Positions 1 through 4,816 of a stretch of 5,275 nt of DNA are shown one piece after another. The stretch covers positions 1 through 5,275 of the forward strand of contig CAUEKH010000213.1 of assembly GCA_959018155.1 (NCBI GenBank). Reading direction: 5' to 3'. Each line of letters starts with the position of its first letter. Positions within the stretch are counted from its first letter, which is position 1. The translations under genes were made by a program, and so were the position numbers. The DNA comes from an uncultured Hungatella sp. GTDB taxonomy: Bacteria; Bacillota; Clostridia; Lachnospirales; Lachnospiraceae. Under the pieces are notes generated by a model that worked only from the letters and a program-made list of their open reading frames with translations, was not told where the DNA came from and did no database searches.

Positions 1-2
1 CG

Positions 3-836
3 GGCGCGATTGTCACGGACGTGGGAAGCACCAAGACCGACATTCATAAAGAGGTCACCCGGCTTTCCATGGAAGACTGCTTCGTCGGAGGCCACCCCAT
101 GGCAGGTTCCGAGAAGACGGGATACGAAAATTCCACGGACCATTTACTGGAAAATGCCTACTATATCATTACCCCGGCAGAAAATTCCTCCGGGGAAAAG
201 GTACAGACCATGGTTTCCATTGCGGAAATGATCGGCGCCATCCCCATTGTCCTCGACTACCATCACCACGATTTCGTCACAGCCGCAATCAGCCACCTGC
301 CCCACATCATCGCCTCCAGCCTTGTAAATCTGGTGAAAGATTCCGACGGAAATGACGGGCTTATGAAACGGCTGGCTGCCGGCGGTTTTAAGGATATTAC
401 GCGAATTGCGTCGGCTTCCCCGGAGATGTGGGAACAGATTTGCATGACAAACCGGGAGAATCTGACCGTAATCTTAGAACAGTACATCGAGTCGCTCTCG
501 GGTACTTTAGAGCGTTTAAAAGCCGCTGACAACGAGTATCTCTATGGCCTTTTTGAGACTTCCAGAGACTACCGCAATTCGATTTCCGAGAAGAGCCAGG
601 GGGCCATCACTCCCGATTACTCCTTTACGGTGGATATGGCCGACGAGGTCGGTGCGATTTCCACCCTCTCTGTCATTCTGGCAGCCAAAGGAATCAGTAT
701 CAAAAATATCGGTATCAACCACAACCGGGAGCACGGAGAAGGTACGCTCAAGATTGTATTTTATGACAGACAGTCCATGGAACTGGCCTGGAAGCAGCTG
801 GAGCGCTATCATTACGAATTAATACCGAATTCATAA
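3..836 (+). CDS. tyrA: Prephenate dehydrogenase with C-terminal ACT domain, 5'-truncated by window edge
   Basis: The reading frame is open from base 3 to the TAA at 834-836 (277 residues visible); the start and most of the NAD-binding Rossmann domain lie upstream of the window. The enzyme oxidatively decarboxylates prephenate to 4-hydroxyphenylpyruvate with NAD+ in cytosolic tyrosine synthesis. Seen in the sequence, numbered from the first visible codon: the TDVGSTK strand-turn near residues 5-11; HPMAGSE at 31-37, which holds the family's catalytic histidine; the helical dimerisation domain with DYHHHD and SHLPH (97-101); GFKDITRIA with the substrate-binding arginine near 134; and a C-terminal ACT domain at about 204-274. 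In this family the ACT domain usually mediates tyrosine feedback inhibition, so allosteric control is inferred. aroA follows after 15 bp on the same strand, which suggests one transcript. Family assignment is very secure; only the N-terminus is missing. Confidence 0.95.
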   Translation, partial: GAIVTDVGSTKTDIHKEVTRLSMEDCFVGGHPMAGSEKTGYENSTDHLLENAYYIITPAENSSGEKVQTMVSIAEMIGAIPIVLDYHHHDFVTAAISHLPHIIASSLVNLVKDSDGNDGLMKRLAAGGFKDITRIASASPEMWEQICMTNRENLTVILEQYIESLSGTLERLKAADNEYLYGLFETSRDYRNSISEKSQGAITPDYSFTVDMADEVGAISTLSVILAAKGISIKNIGINHNREHGEGTLKIVFYDRQSMELAWKQLERYHYELIPNS

Positions 837-838
837 CA

Positions 839-846
839 GGGAGGAA
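839..846 (+). promoter_or_regulatory. Ribosome binding site of aroA
   Basis: GGGAGGAA lies 5 nt before the ATG at 852, within the 15-bp gap after the tyrA stop codon. It supports ATG 852 as the aroA start and translation of both genes from one mRNA. Confidence 0.85.
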
Positions 847-851
847 CGATT

Positions 852-2129
852 ATGAAATTTACGAGAGCTGACCGCTTAAAAGGAGAACTGACCATACCGG
901 GCGATAAATCCATCTCCCACCGCAGCATTATGTTCGGATCCATCGCAAAGGGGACGACGGAAATTACCCATTTCCTTCAGGGGGCAGACTGCTTATCCAC
1001 CATCTCCTGTTTCCGCCAGATGGGGGTTGCCATTGAAAATAACAACGATACCGTGATCGTCCATGGAAATGGTCTCCACGGTTTAAAGAGGCCGGATTCT
1101 GTTCTGGACTGCGGCAACAGCGGAACGACCACCCGGCTGATTTCCGGTATCCTGGCGGCTCAGGATTTTGATGTGACGCTGACCGGCGATGACTCCATAA
1201 AAAAGCGCCCCATGAAGCGCATTATGGAACCGCTGTCCCTCATGGGCGCACAGATTGAGAGCGTCCGTCAAAATGGCTGCGCGCCGCTTCACATCACAGG
1301 AAAGCCGCTGCACGGAATCCATTACCACACCCCGATCCCTTCGGCGCAGGTAAAATCTTCAATTCTTTTAGCCGGTTTGTACGCAGAAGGGGAGACACGT
1401 GTGACAGAACCTGAGCTTTCCAGGAACCACACGGAGATCATGCTGAACTATTTCGGGGCCGATGTCCATACGGAAGGGACAACCGCCATCATACAGCCTG
1501 CAAAAGAACTGTATGGGAACCGGATCACCGTTCCGGGCGACATCTCTTCTGCCGCCTACTTCATTGCAGCCGGACTGATGATTCCCGGATCTGAGATTCT
1601 GATTCGAAACGTGGGGACCAACCCCACAAGGGCCGGCATTCTCGAAGTCTGCCGTGATATGGGGGCTGATATCACTCTGATAGGAGAAAACTGCGATTCC
1701 GGCGAGCCCACAGCCGACATTCTGGTAAGGCACAGTAAACTCCACGGAACCACCATCGGAGGCGCCATCATTCCGACTATGATTGACGAACTTCCCATGG
1801 TCGCGGTCATGGCCTGCCTCGCAGAAGGCGAAACCGTAATCCGCGATGCCGCAGAATTAAAGGTCAAGGAATCCAACCGTTTAGAGGTCATGGTAACGAA
1901 TCTGAAAGCCATGGGCGCCGATGTGACAGAGACTGAGGACGGAATGATAATCCGCGGCGGGAAACCGCTCCACGGCACTTCCATCGACAGTAAACTGGAC
2001 CACAGAATTGCCATGACATTTGCCATTGCCGGCCTCTGCGCCGACGGGGAAACGGAGATTCTGGGCGCGGACTGCGTGAACATCTCCTATCCCGGTTTCT
2101 ATGATGATTTGAAAAGACTGGCTGATTGA
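852..2129 (+). CDS. aroA: 3-phosphoshikimate 1-carboxyvinyltransferase (EPSP synthase), complete
   Basis: This 425-residue protein has the usual length for the family. It transfers enolpyruvate from PEP to shikimate-3-phosphate, the sixth step of the cytosolic shikimate pathway to chorismate. Visible signatures: PGDKSISHR (16-24) with the substrate-binding Lys19, Ser20 and Arg24; DCGNSGTTTR (86-95), the PEP/glyphosate loop; RPM (119-121); SAQVKSS (164-170); IDELP (311-315) with catalytic Asp312; KESNR (339-343) with Glu340; and DHRIAM (383-388). The two-domain inside-out alpha/beta pattern is complete and no key motif is broken. The loop residue equivalent to E. coli Pro101 is Leu96 and the loop reads GNSGTTTR rather than GNAGTAMR, as in Gram-positive-type enzymes; glyphosate sensitivity cannot be judged from this. 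The gene follows tyrA closely, so prephenate use and chorismate supply are likely co-expressed. It ends in a convergent gap facing the retron RT gene. Confidence 0.98.
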   Translation: MKFTRADRLKGELTIPGDKSISHRSIMFGSIAKGTTEITHFLQGADCLSTISCFRQMGVAIENNNDTVIVHGNGLHGLKRPDSVLDCGNSGTTTRLISGILAAQDFDVTLTGDDSIKKRPMKRIMEPLSLMGAQIESVRQNGCAPLHITGKPLHGIHYHTPIPSAQVKSSILLAGLYAEGETRVTEPELSRNHTEIMLNYFGADVHTEGTTAIIQPAKELYGNRITVPGDISSAAYFIAAGLMIPGSEILIRNVGTNPTRAGILEVCRDMGADITLIGENCDSGEPTADILVRHSKLHGTTIGGAIIPTMIDELPMVAVMACLAEGETVIRDAAELKVKESNRLEVMVTNLKAMGADVTETEDGMIIRGGKPLHGTSIDSKLDHRIAMTFAIAGLCADGETEILGADCVNISYPGFYDDLKRLAD

Positions 2130-2219
2130 TGGATGAATCTGCCTGCCAACTGGAAAAAGGCAGGAAAATAACAGGAAAAACTTCATACACTTCATACTGT
2201 CTGAACCAGATAGAACAGA

Positions 2220-2263
2220 AAAGTCCCGCGGAATTCGGTAAACTGAAAATTCCGCGGGACTTT
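2220..2263. terminator. Probable bidirectional rho-independent terminator between aroA and the retron RT gene
   Basis: A perfect 16-bp inverted repeat (AAAGTCCCGCGGAATT at 2220-2235 and its complement at 2248-2263) encloses a 12-nt loop, and the GC-rich core is CCCGCGG. The arms end in AAA/TTT, so either strand gives a hairpin followed by a short U-run (TTTC on +, TTTTC on -). It sits 90 bp after the aroA stop and 71 bp after the RT stop on the opposite strand, where a shared terminator for convergent genes is expected. The U-tract is short, so efficiency is uncertain. The rest of 2130-2334 holds no convincing gene. Confidence 0.8.
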
Positions 2264-2334
2264 CTATCACATAATACAACGAATTTATACTGTAATTTCA
2301 ATCCGGTGAAAAAGTTTGACGCAAAGCCCATTCC

Positions 2335-3324
2335 TTATCCCATCTCCCGTGCCAGCCTCTGCTTCGCCTCCTGAAACCACAAATCCTCCGGGTTCACAGA
2401 CAGCACAAACTGAATTTTGCCAAGCAGAGACTGCAGATACCGCCGTTCTCCCGCCTCTCCCATCTCCAGATACTTCTTCTGCCCCGTTCTCTCTAGATGG
2501 GCGCTCACCCCGAACCGTTCGCAGTAATACACTTCCTGCCTCAACTTTCTCCTGTAATCGCTGGAAACCGAAGGCTTCTCATTGACCACAATCCCCGTCA
2601 CCGTCTGCCGGAAATCTTCGGTGAGCAGCCTCGTCTTTTCGCGGTTCAGTTCAAATCCCATGGCTTCGAGGAAACCGCGCACCTTCTTAAGGACCATTTT
2701 CCCGTCAAAGTCACCGGAAAATGCCATGTCATCACAGTAACGGCTGTAAGCGATTCCCAGTTCCCCACACCACTTTTCCATGTAATCGTCGAATGGTTTC
2801 ATGACGAGATTGGAGATGGCCGGAGAGGCGGGAGACCCCTGTGGAAGATAATCTCTATAGCAGCAGAGAGCCGTCAGCATCGTCCCCACTGCAGGCGGAA
2901 AATAGAGGCTGGAAAATGCCCTCTGGTTGACCATGGAAAATGTAATATTTCCAAAAAAATCGTGAATATCCAGCTTCAGCACCAGCTTCTTTCCCGCATG
3001 GCGGGCGGCATTCTGTGAAATATCCGTTCCGCGGCAGTACGCAAAAGCCGAAGGCGACACTGTAAATCCCTCCAGAATGTGGTGGAGAATGTTTCTCTGA
3101 ACCGTCTTTAATAATGGATCCGGGGAGAGAATCTGGCGGTAACCTCCCGACTTCTTCGGCACCCTGATGGCTGTATAGTGGTTCTCCGCATGGTTGCTGA
3201 GAGCGTAAAGGCATGAAATCACCTTCTCGTCCGTCCACTCTTCCCCTTCCAACAGATGGAAGGACAAAAGCATGGCCTTACAATGTTCTGCTGTACAGTA
3301 TTTCCACAGATTTGTCTCCTGCAT
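2335..3324 (-). CDS. Retron-type reverse transcriptase
   Basis: This 329-residue RT has the usual size of a retron RT, with no fused extra domain. It should copy the msd part of the adjacent RNA into branched msDNA in the cytosol. Domains in order: an N-terminal helical lead; RT1 (about 50-80, IRVPKKSGGYRQI); RT2 with AFAYCRG (93-99); the retron-specific region X motif NAARH (NAxxH, 105-109); LDIHDFF (118-124) with the first catalytic Asp119; LPQGSPASPAISNL (160-173); the active-site box YCDD (196-199, Asp198 and Asp199); and the region Y motif VTG (242-244), followed by a basic C-terminal thumb. NAxxH plus VTG separate retron RTs from group II intron and DGR enzymes. The ATG at 3324 has GGAGGA 6 nt upstream. 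The msr-msd RNA precedes it on the same strand, and no effector gene follows. The retron subtype cannot be assigned by eye. Confidence 0.95.
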   Translation of the reverse strand: MQETNLWKYCTAEHCKAMLLSFHLLEGEEWTDEKVISCLYALSNHAENHYTAIRVPKKSGGYRQILSPDPLLKTVQRNILHHILEGFTVSPSAFAYCRGTDISQNAARHAGKKLVLKLDIHDFFGNITFSMVNQRAFSSLYFPPAVGTMLTALCCYRDYLPQGSPASPAISNLVMKPFDDYMEKWCGELGIAYSRYCDDMAFSGDFDGKMVLKKVRGFLEAMGFELNREKTRLLTEDFRQTVTGIVVNEKPSVSSDYRRKLRQEVYYCERFGVSAHLERTGQKKYLEMGEAGERRYLQSLLGKIQFVLSVNPEDLWFQEAKQRLAREMG

Positions 3325-3330
3325 ATCAGT

Positions 3331-3336
3331 TCCTCC
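3331..3336 (-). promoter_or_regulatory. Ribosome binding site of the retron RT
   Basis: On the minus strand GGAGGA lies 6 nt before the ATG at 3324, between the a2 repeat of the retron RNA and the RT gene. It fixes the RT start and shows that the RT is translated from the downstream part of the retron transcript. Confidence 0.85.
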
Positions 3337-3361
3337 GCCCGGTCAAATATCCGTATACAAA

Positions 3362-3378
3362 AAACAACAGGGATAATA
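3362..3378 (-). repeat. Retron a2 arm (3' end of msd)
   Basis: Minus-strand TATTATCCCTGTT (3378-3366) plus GUUU (3365-3362) complements a1. Pairing of a1 with a2 brings the branching G next to the 3' end of the template. The arm lies 37 nt upstream of the RT start codon. Confidence 0.9.
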
Positions 3379-3390
3379 CGAAAAATGATG

Positions 3391-3468
3391 CCGTAAGATG
3401 CGAAGATGTACAAAGCCGAAGGCGGCAAGCACATGGAATGTGCGGAAGTACCTCGCAGCAGATTACGG
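3391..3468 (-). ncRNA. msd template hairpin of the retron RNA
   Basis: An interrupted stem runs CCGTAA/TTACGG (3468-3463 with 3396-3391), TGCGA/TCGCA (3457-3453 with 3403-3399) and GTAC/GTAC (3451-3448 with 3411-3408). Inside it are two small hairpins: GCACAT-TCC-ATGTGC (3443-3429) and GCCG-CCTT-CGGC (3426-3415). The result is a branched, three-way-junction shape. This is the segment expected to be copied into single-stranded DNA, and the cDNA would fold the same way. Exact cDNA ends are not determinable from sequence. Confidence 0.75.
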
Positions 3469-3490
3469 TCTTATGGCCAGATATTCGTGT

Positions 3491-3536
3491 CCCGACGGCG
3501 ACTCGCCGCCCGGCCGGAATACGGTTATGTATCCGG
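3491..3536 (-). ncRNA. msr hairpins of the retron RNA
   Basis: Two adjacent hairpins follow the branch G. The first pairs CCGGATAC (3536-3529) with GTATTCCGG (3522-3514), with one bulged U and a 6-nt loop. The second pairs CGGCG (3508-3504) with CGCCG (3500-3496) across an AGU loop and continues through a mismatch to 3513/3491. Compact hairpins here are the part usually recognised by the cognate RT and kept as RNA in the mature msDNA. The structure was read by eye, not computed. Confidence 0.75.
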
Positions 3537-3542
3537 AAAAGC

Positions 3543-3559
3543 TATTATCCCTGTTATTT
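3543..3559 (-). repeat. Retron a1 arm (5' end of msr)
   Basis: On the minus strand AACAGGGATAATA (3555-3543) is an exact inverted repeat of the a2 core at 3366-3378. Upstream, U at 3556 can pair as G-U with the a2 base at 3365, and three further A-U pairs extend the duplex to 3559. The predicted transcription start is at about 3562, so a1 forms the very 5' end of the RNA. The next base, minus-strand G at 3542, is the predicted branch point. Confidence 0.9.
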
Positions 3560-3569
3560 ATGTTGTTTT

Positions 3570-3598
3570 ATTCTATCATACCCCGGGCAGGGATTCAA
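3570..3598 (-). promoter_or_regulatory. Sigma-A-type promoter of the retron
   Basis: On the minus strand, -35 TTGAAT (3598-3593) and -10 TAGAAT (3575-3570) are 17 bp apart. That matches TTGACA at four and TATAAT at five positions, with ideal spacing. The expected start, about 7 nt downstream, is near 3562, 3 nt before the a1 arm. The agreement between promoter and RNA start supports both calls. The promoter lies just downstream of the stop codon of the 4-TM gene, so read-through from that operon is also possible. Confidence 0.7.
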
Positions 3599-3612
3599 CC
3601 TTAACAGTAATT

Positions 3613-4053
3613 TTATCGTCTGACTGCTCTCTTCAGCATAATCAGATACCAGATCATTCCAACCCCGGTCAGAATGTGGCCGATTCCGGCAACTCCGGAT
3701 ATGGAGGCGTCGAAAGCGCGGCTTAACTCCAGCCCCCGCACCTGCGTGATTCCCCTCACAGCCAGCATCAGTGCCGTTATCGCCACTCCCGCATTATAAA
3801 TCGCGAAGAAGACAGAAAAACGTTTTTCCTCCGCAACGGCTGCATGAAACTCAAAGAGAGCGGCCACCAGGAAAAATACCATCCCCAGCAAAAATAAATG
3901 GGTGTGAACGAATGCCAGCGTCGTTCTGCCGGTAAAACCATTGAATTTCGTGAACTCCCGGTAAAATACACCGCCGATCATGGCTGCGATTGCATAAATC
4001 AAAGCTGTGTTTATCAGTTTTCCAGCTGCAGTTTTTCTTTTGTCCTGGCTCAT
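3613..4053 (-). CDS. DUF2871-like four-helix membrane protein of unknown function
   Basis: A 146-residue integral membrane protein. The ATG at 4053 is chosen because AGGAGG lies 8 nt upstream (4067-4062); an in-frame ATG ten codons earlier has that Shine-Dalgarno inside its coding sequence and none of its own. Four hydrophobic segments lie at about 13-31, 46-68, 79-99 and 118-140. Conserved-looking features are GVFYREFTKFNGFTG in the first loop, HTHLFLLGM (50-58) in TM2, His70 at the end of TM2, and GIGHILTG with His126 in TM4. These match the DUF2871 family as I remember it, which has no established function. The intramembrane histidines suggest metal or haem binding, but that is only inference. 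It is the last gene of the TetR/7-TM operon, 74 bp after its neighbour, and the retron promoter lies just beyond its stop. It has none of the features of a known retron effector. Confidence 0.85.
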   Translation of the reverse strand: MSQDKRKTAAGKLINTALIYAIAAMIGGVFYREFTKFNGFTGRTTLAFVHTHLFLLGMVFFLVAALFEFHAAVAEEKRFSVFFAIYNAGVAITALMLAVRGITQVRGLELSRAFDASISGVAGIGHILTGVGMIWYLIMLKRAVRR

Positions 4054-4061
4054 ATTCTGTT

Positions 4062-4067
4062 CCTCCT
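4062..4067 (-). promoter_or_regulatory. Ribosome binding site deciding the start of the DUF2871-like gene
   Basis: A full AGGAGG on the minus strand lies 8 nt before the ATG at 4053. It rules out the longer open frame starting at 4083 as the likely translated form. Confidence 0.8.
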
Positions 4068-4109
4068 GTTTTGTACTTATCATTTTATACTTCTCATTTT
4101 GTCTTTCTC
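4068..4109. repeat. Short imperfect 14-bp tandem repeat in an intercistronic gap
   Basis: Three consecutive 14-bp units on the + strand are GTTTTGTACTTATC, ATTTTATACTTCTC and ATTTTGTCTTTCTC, with a decayed fourth unit at 4110-4123 (ATCTTATCCCTGTC). They fill the gap between the 7-TM and DUF2871-like genes, making the mRNA there A/G-rich and unstructured. Function, if any, is unknown. Confidence 0.5.
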
Positions 4110-4127
4110 ATCTTATCCCTGTCCCGG

Positions 4128-4793
4128 TCATCTCCTGCTTCGCTTCATTTCCCAGTAGCCCATCAGGACAATCCAGACGTATGCGCACGTTTTCGGTATC
4201 ATAAGCGCCCCGACAGCCGGGATCGCGTCCGCCCATAAAACTACCGGAATATAGAAGCCAAAGCTGAGCGCAACCGCCAGCCACATAAAGTGAAAAGCGT
4301 CGTCTCTGTCTTTCGCTGCTTTCCGGAAAAACAGTACAATGATCAACAGTCCCAAAAGCGCAAATGGGATATTGCGGTAGATTCCCCAGGAAAGGGGCGC
4401 ATCAACGCTGGTCCAGGCATTTCCCGGCATCAGACAGAGAATAATCCTGATAGCTGCCAGAAGCCATACGGCCGCGGTCACACTCTTTCCGCCTTCCACC
4501 CGGTAGTGCTGTCTCCAGATCTGGTACAAAATCACGTAAAAAATTGTCATCGTGACGGAAGTGACGAATTTTCCAAAGCCGAGCGAGGCGGCATGGTTTG
4601 CCAGCCCATCCGTGCAGAGCGCCCATGCGCGGGGCACAAGGTGAAATGCGTCGCCGCACCCCAATATCACTGCCATCACTCCGAAAAGGCGGATTTCCTT
4701 TTGCTCCCCCGCACCCCGTATCATCCGGATTCCAAGTGTAACAACTGTTACAAGATACACAATATCAAACAATGTTTCCATTACTGCCTGCAT
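4128..4793 (-). CDS. Seven-helix integral membrane protein, unknown function
   Basis: I do not recognise a named family for this 221-residue protein. Seven hydrophobic segments are visible at about 5-24, 34-53, 74-93, 103-122, 137-156, 167-187 and 191-213, with a basic C-terminal tail (MKRSRR) that favours a cytoplasmic C-terminus. A GCGDAFHLVPR stretch (45-55) at the end of TM2 and FHFMW in TM6 place histidines and acidic residues near the membrane. There is no ATPase, kinase or transporter signature. ATG 4793 is preferred because GAGGAG lies about 10 nt upstream; the in-frame Met5 is farther from it. The gene begins 23 bp after the TetR stop codon and is followed by the DUF2871-like gene, so the three are probably one operon under TetR control. 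A role in a ligand-responsive membrane process is inference only. Confidence 0.8.
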   Translation of the reverse strand: MQAVMETLFDIVYLVTVVTLGIRMIRGAGEQKEIRLFGVMAVILGCGDAFHLVPRAWALCTDGLANHAASLGFGKFVTSVTMTIFYVILYQIWRQHYRVEGGKSVTAAVWLLAAIRIILCLMPGNAWTSVDAPLSWGIYRNIPFALLGLLIIVLFFRKAAKDRDDAFHFMWLAVALSFGFYIPVVLWADAIPAVGALMIPKTCAYVWIVLMGYWEMKRSRR

Positions 4794-4803
4794 TTTATTT
4801 TAT

Positions 4804-4810
4804 TCTCCTC
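4804..4810 (-). promoter_or_regulatory. Ribosome binding site of the 7-TM protein gene
   Basis: GAGGAGA on the minus strand sits about 10 nt before the ATG at 4793, inside the 23-bp gap after the TetR stop. The spacing is slightly long but supports the first ATG over the one four codons later. Confidence 0.6.
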
Positions 4811-4816
4811 TCTTTC

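Larger units (their letters stand above)
3361..3562 (-). ncRNA. Retron msr-msd non-coding RNA (primer and template for msDNA)
   Basis: About 200 nt, transcribed leftwards just upstream of the RT. Seen in the sequence: terminal inverted repeats a1 (3559-3543) and a2 (3378-3362), which pair over 17 bp; the bases GC directly after a1 (3542-3541), giving the AGC context of the branching guanosine; two compact hairpins (the msr part, 3536-3491); a long interrupted hairpin (the msd part, 3468-3391); and a run of five U (3385-3381) shortly before a2. This order a1, branch G, msr hairpins, msd hairpin, a2, RT is the canonical retron layout. By analogy with the Ec86 junction as I recall it (C, then G, then a2), reverse transcription would begin opposite the base at 3380, and the cDNA would have the + strand sequence from there towards about 3470-3480. 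The extent of the cDNA and the 5' end are inferred. The stretch codes for no credible protein. Confidence 0.88.

Noticed and set aside
2142..2164. CCTGCC/GGCAGG 6-bp hairpin just after aroA as a terminator
   Set aside because: The stem is short with an 11-nt loop and no T-run follows on either strand; the 2220-2263 hairpin is far stronger.
1556..2331. Long minus-strand open frames within and after aroA (1556-2083, 1881-2279, 1888-2331)
   Set aside because: These are antisense shadows of aroA, a fully intact and conserved gene; the translations are low-complexity and match no family I recognise.
2126..2374. 82-aa + strand open frame after aroA
   Set aside because: It overlaps the aroA stop, spans the terminator hairpin and runs into the RT gene antisense; composition is not protein-like.
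2497..3018. 173-aa + strand open frame
   Set aside because: It is antisense to the catalytic core of the RT, has no ribosome binding site and no family features.
2335..3324. Group II intron maturase or diversity-generating retroelement RT
   Set aside because: There is no maturase X or HNH domain, no intron domain V-like RNA, and no template/variable repeat pair. The NAxxH and VTG motifs plus a1/a2 repeats fit a retron instead.
3213..3726. Several + strand open frames across the RT 5' end, the retron RNA and the end of the DUF2871-like gene
   Set aside because: They overlap the RT, the ncRNA repeats and a real gene on the other strand, lack suitable ribosome binding sites, and show no recognisable protein features.
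4054..4083. Ten-codon N-terminal extension of the DUF2871-like protein
   Set aside because: AGGAGG lies inside this extension, 8 nt before the later ATG at 4053, and the extra residues are polar and precede the membrane domain.
3613..4793. The 7-TM or DUF2871-like protein as the retron effector
   Set aside because: They are coupled to a TetR regulator upstream, the retron has its own promoter after them, and neither resembles a known retron effector. Linkage in other genomes would be needed to reopen this.
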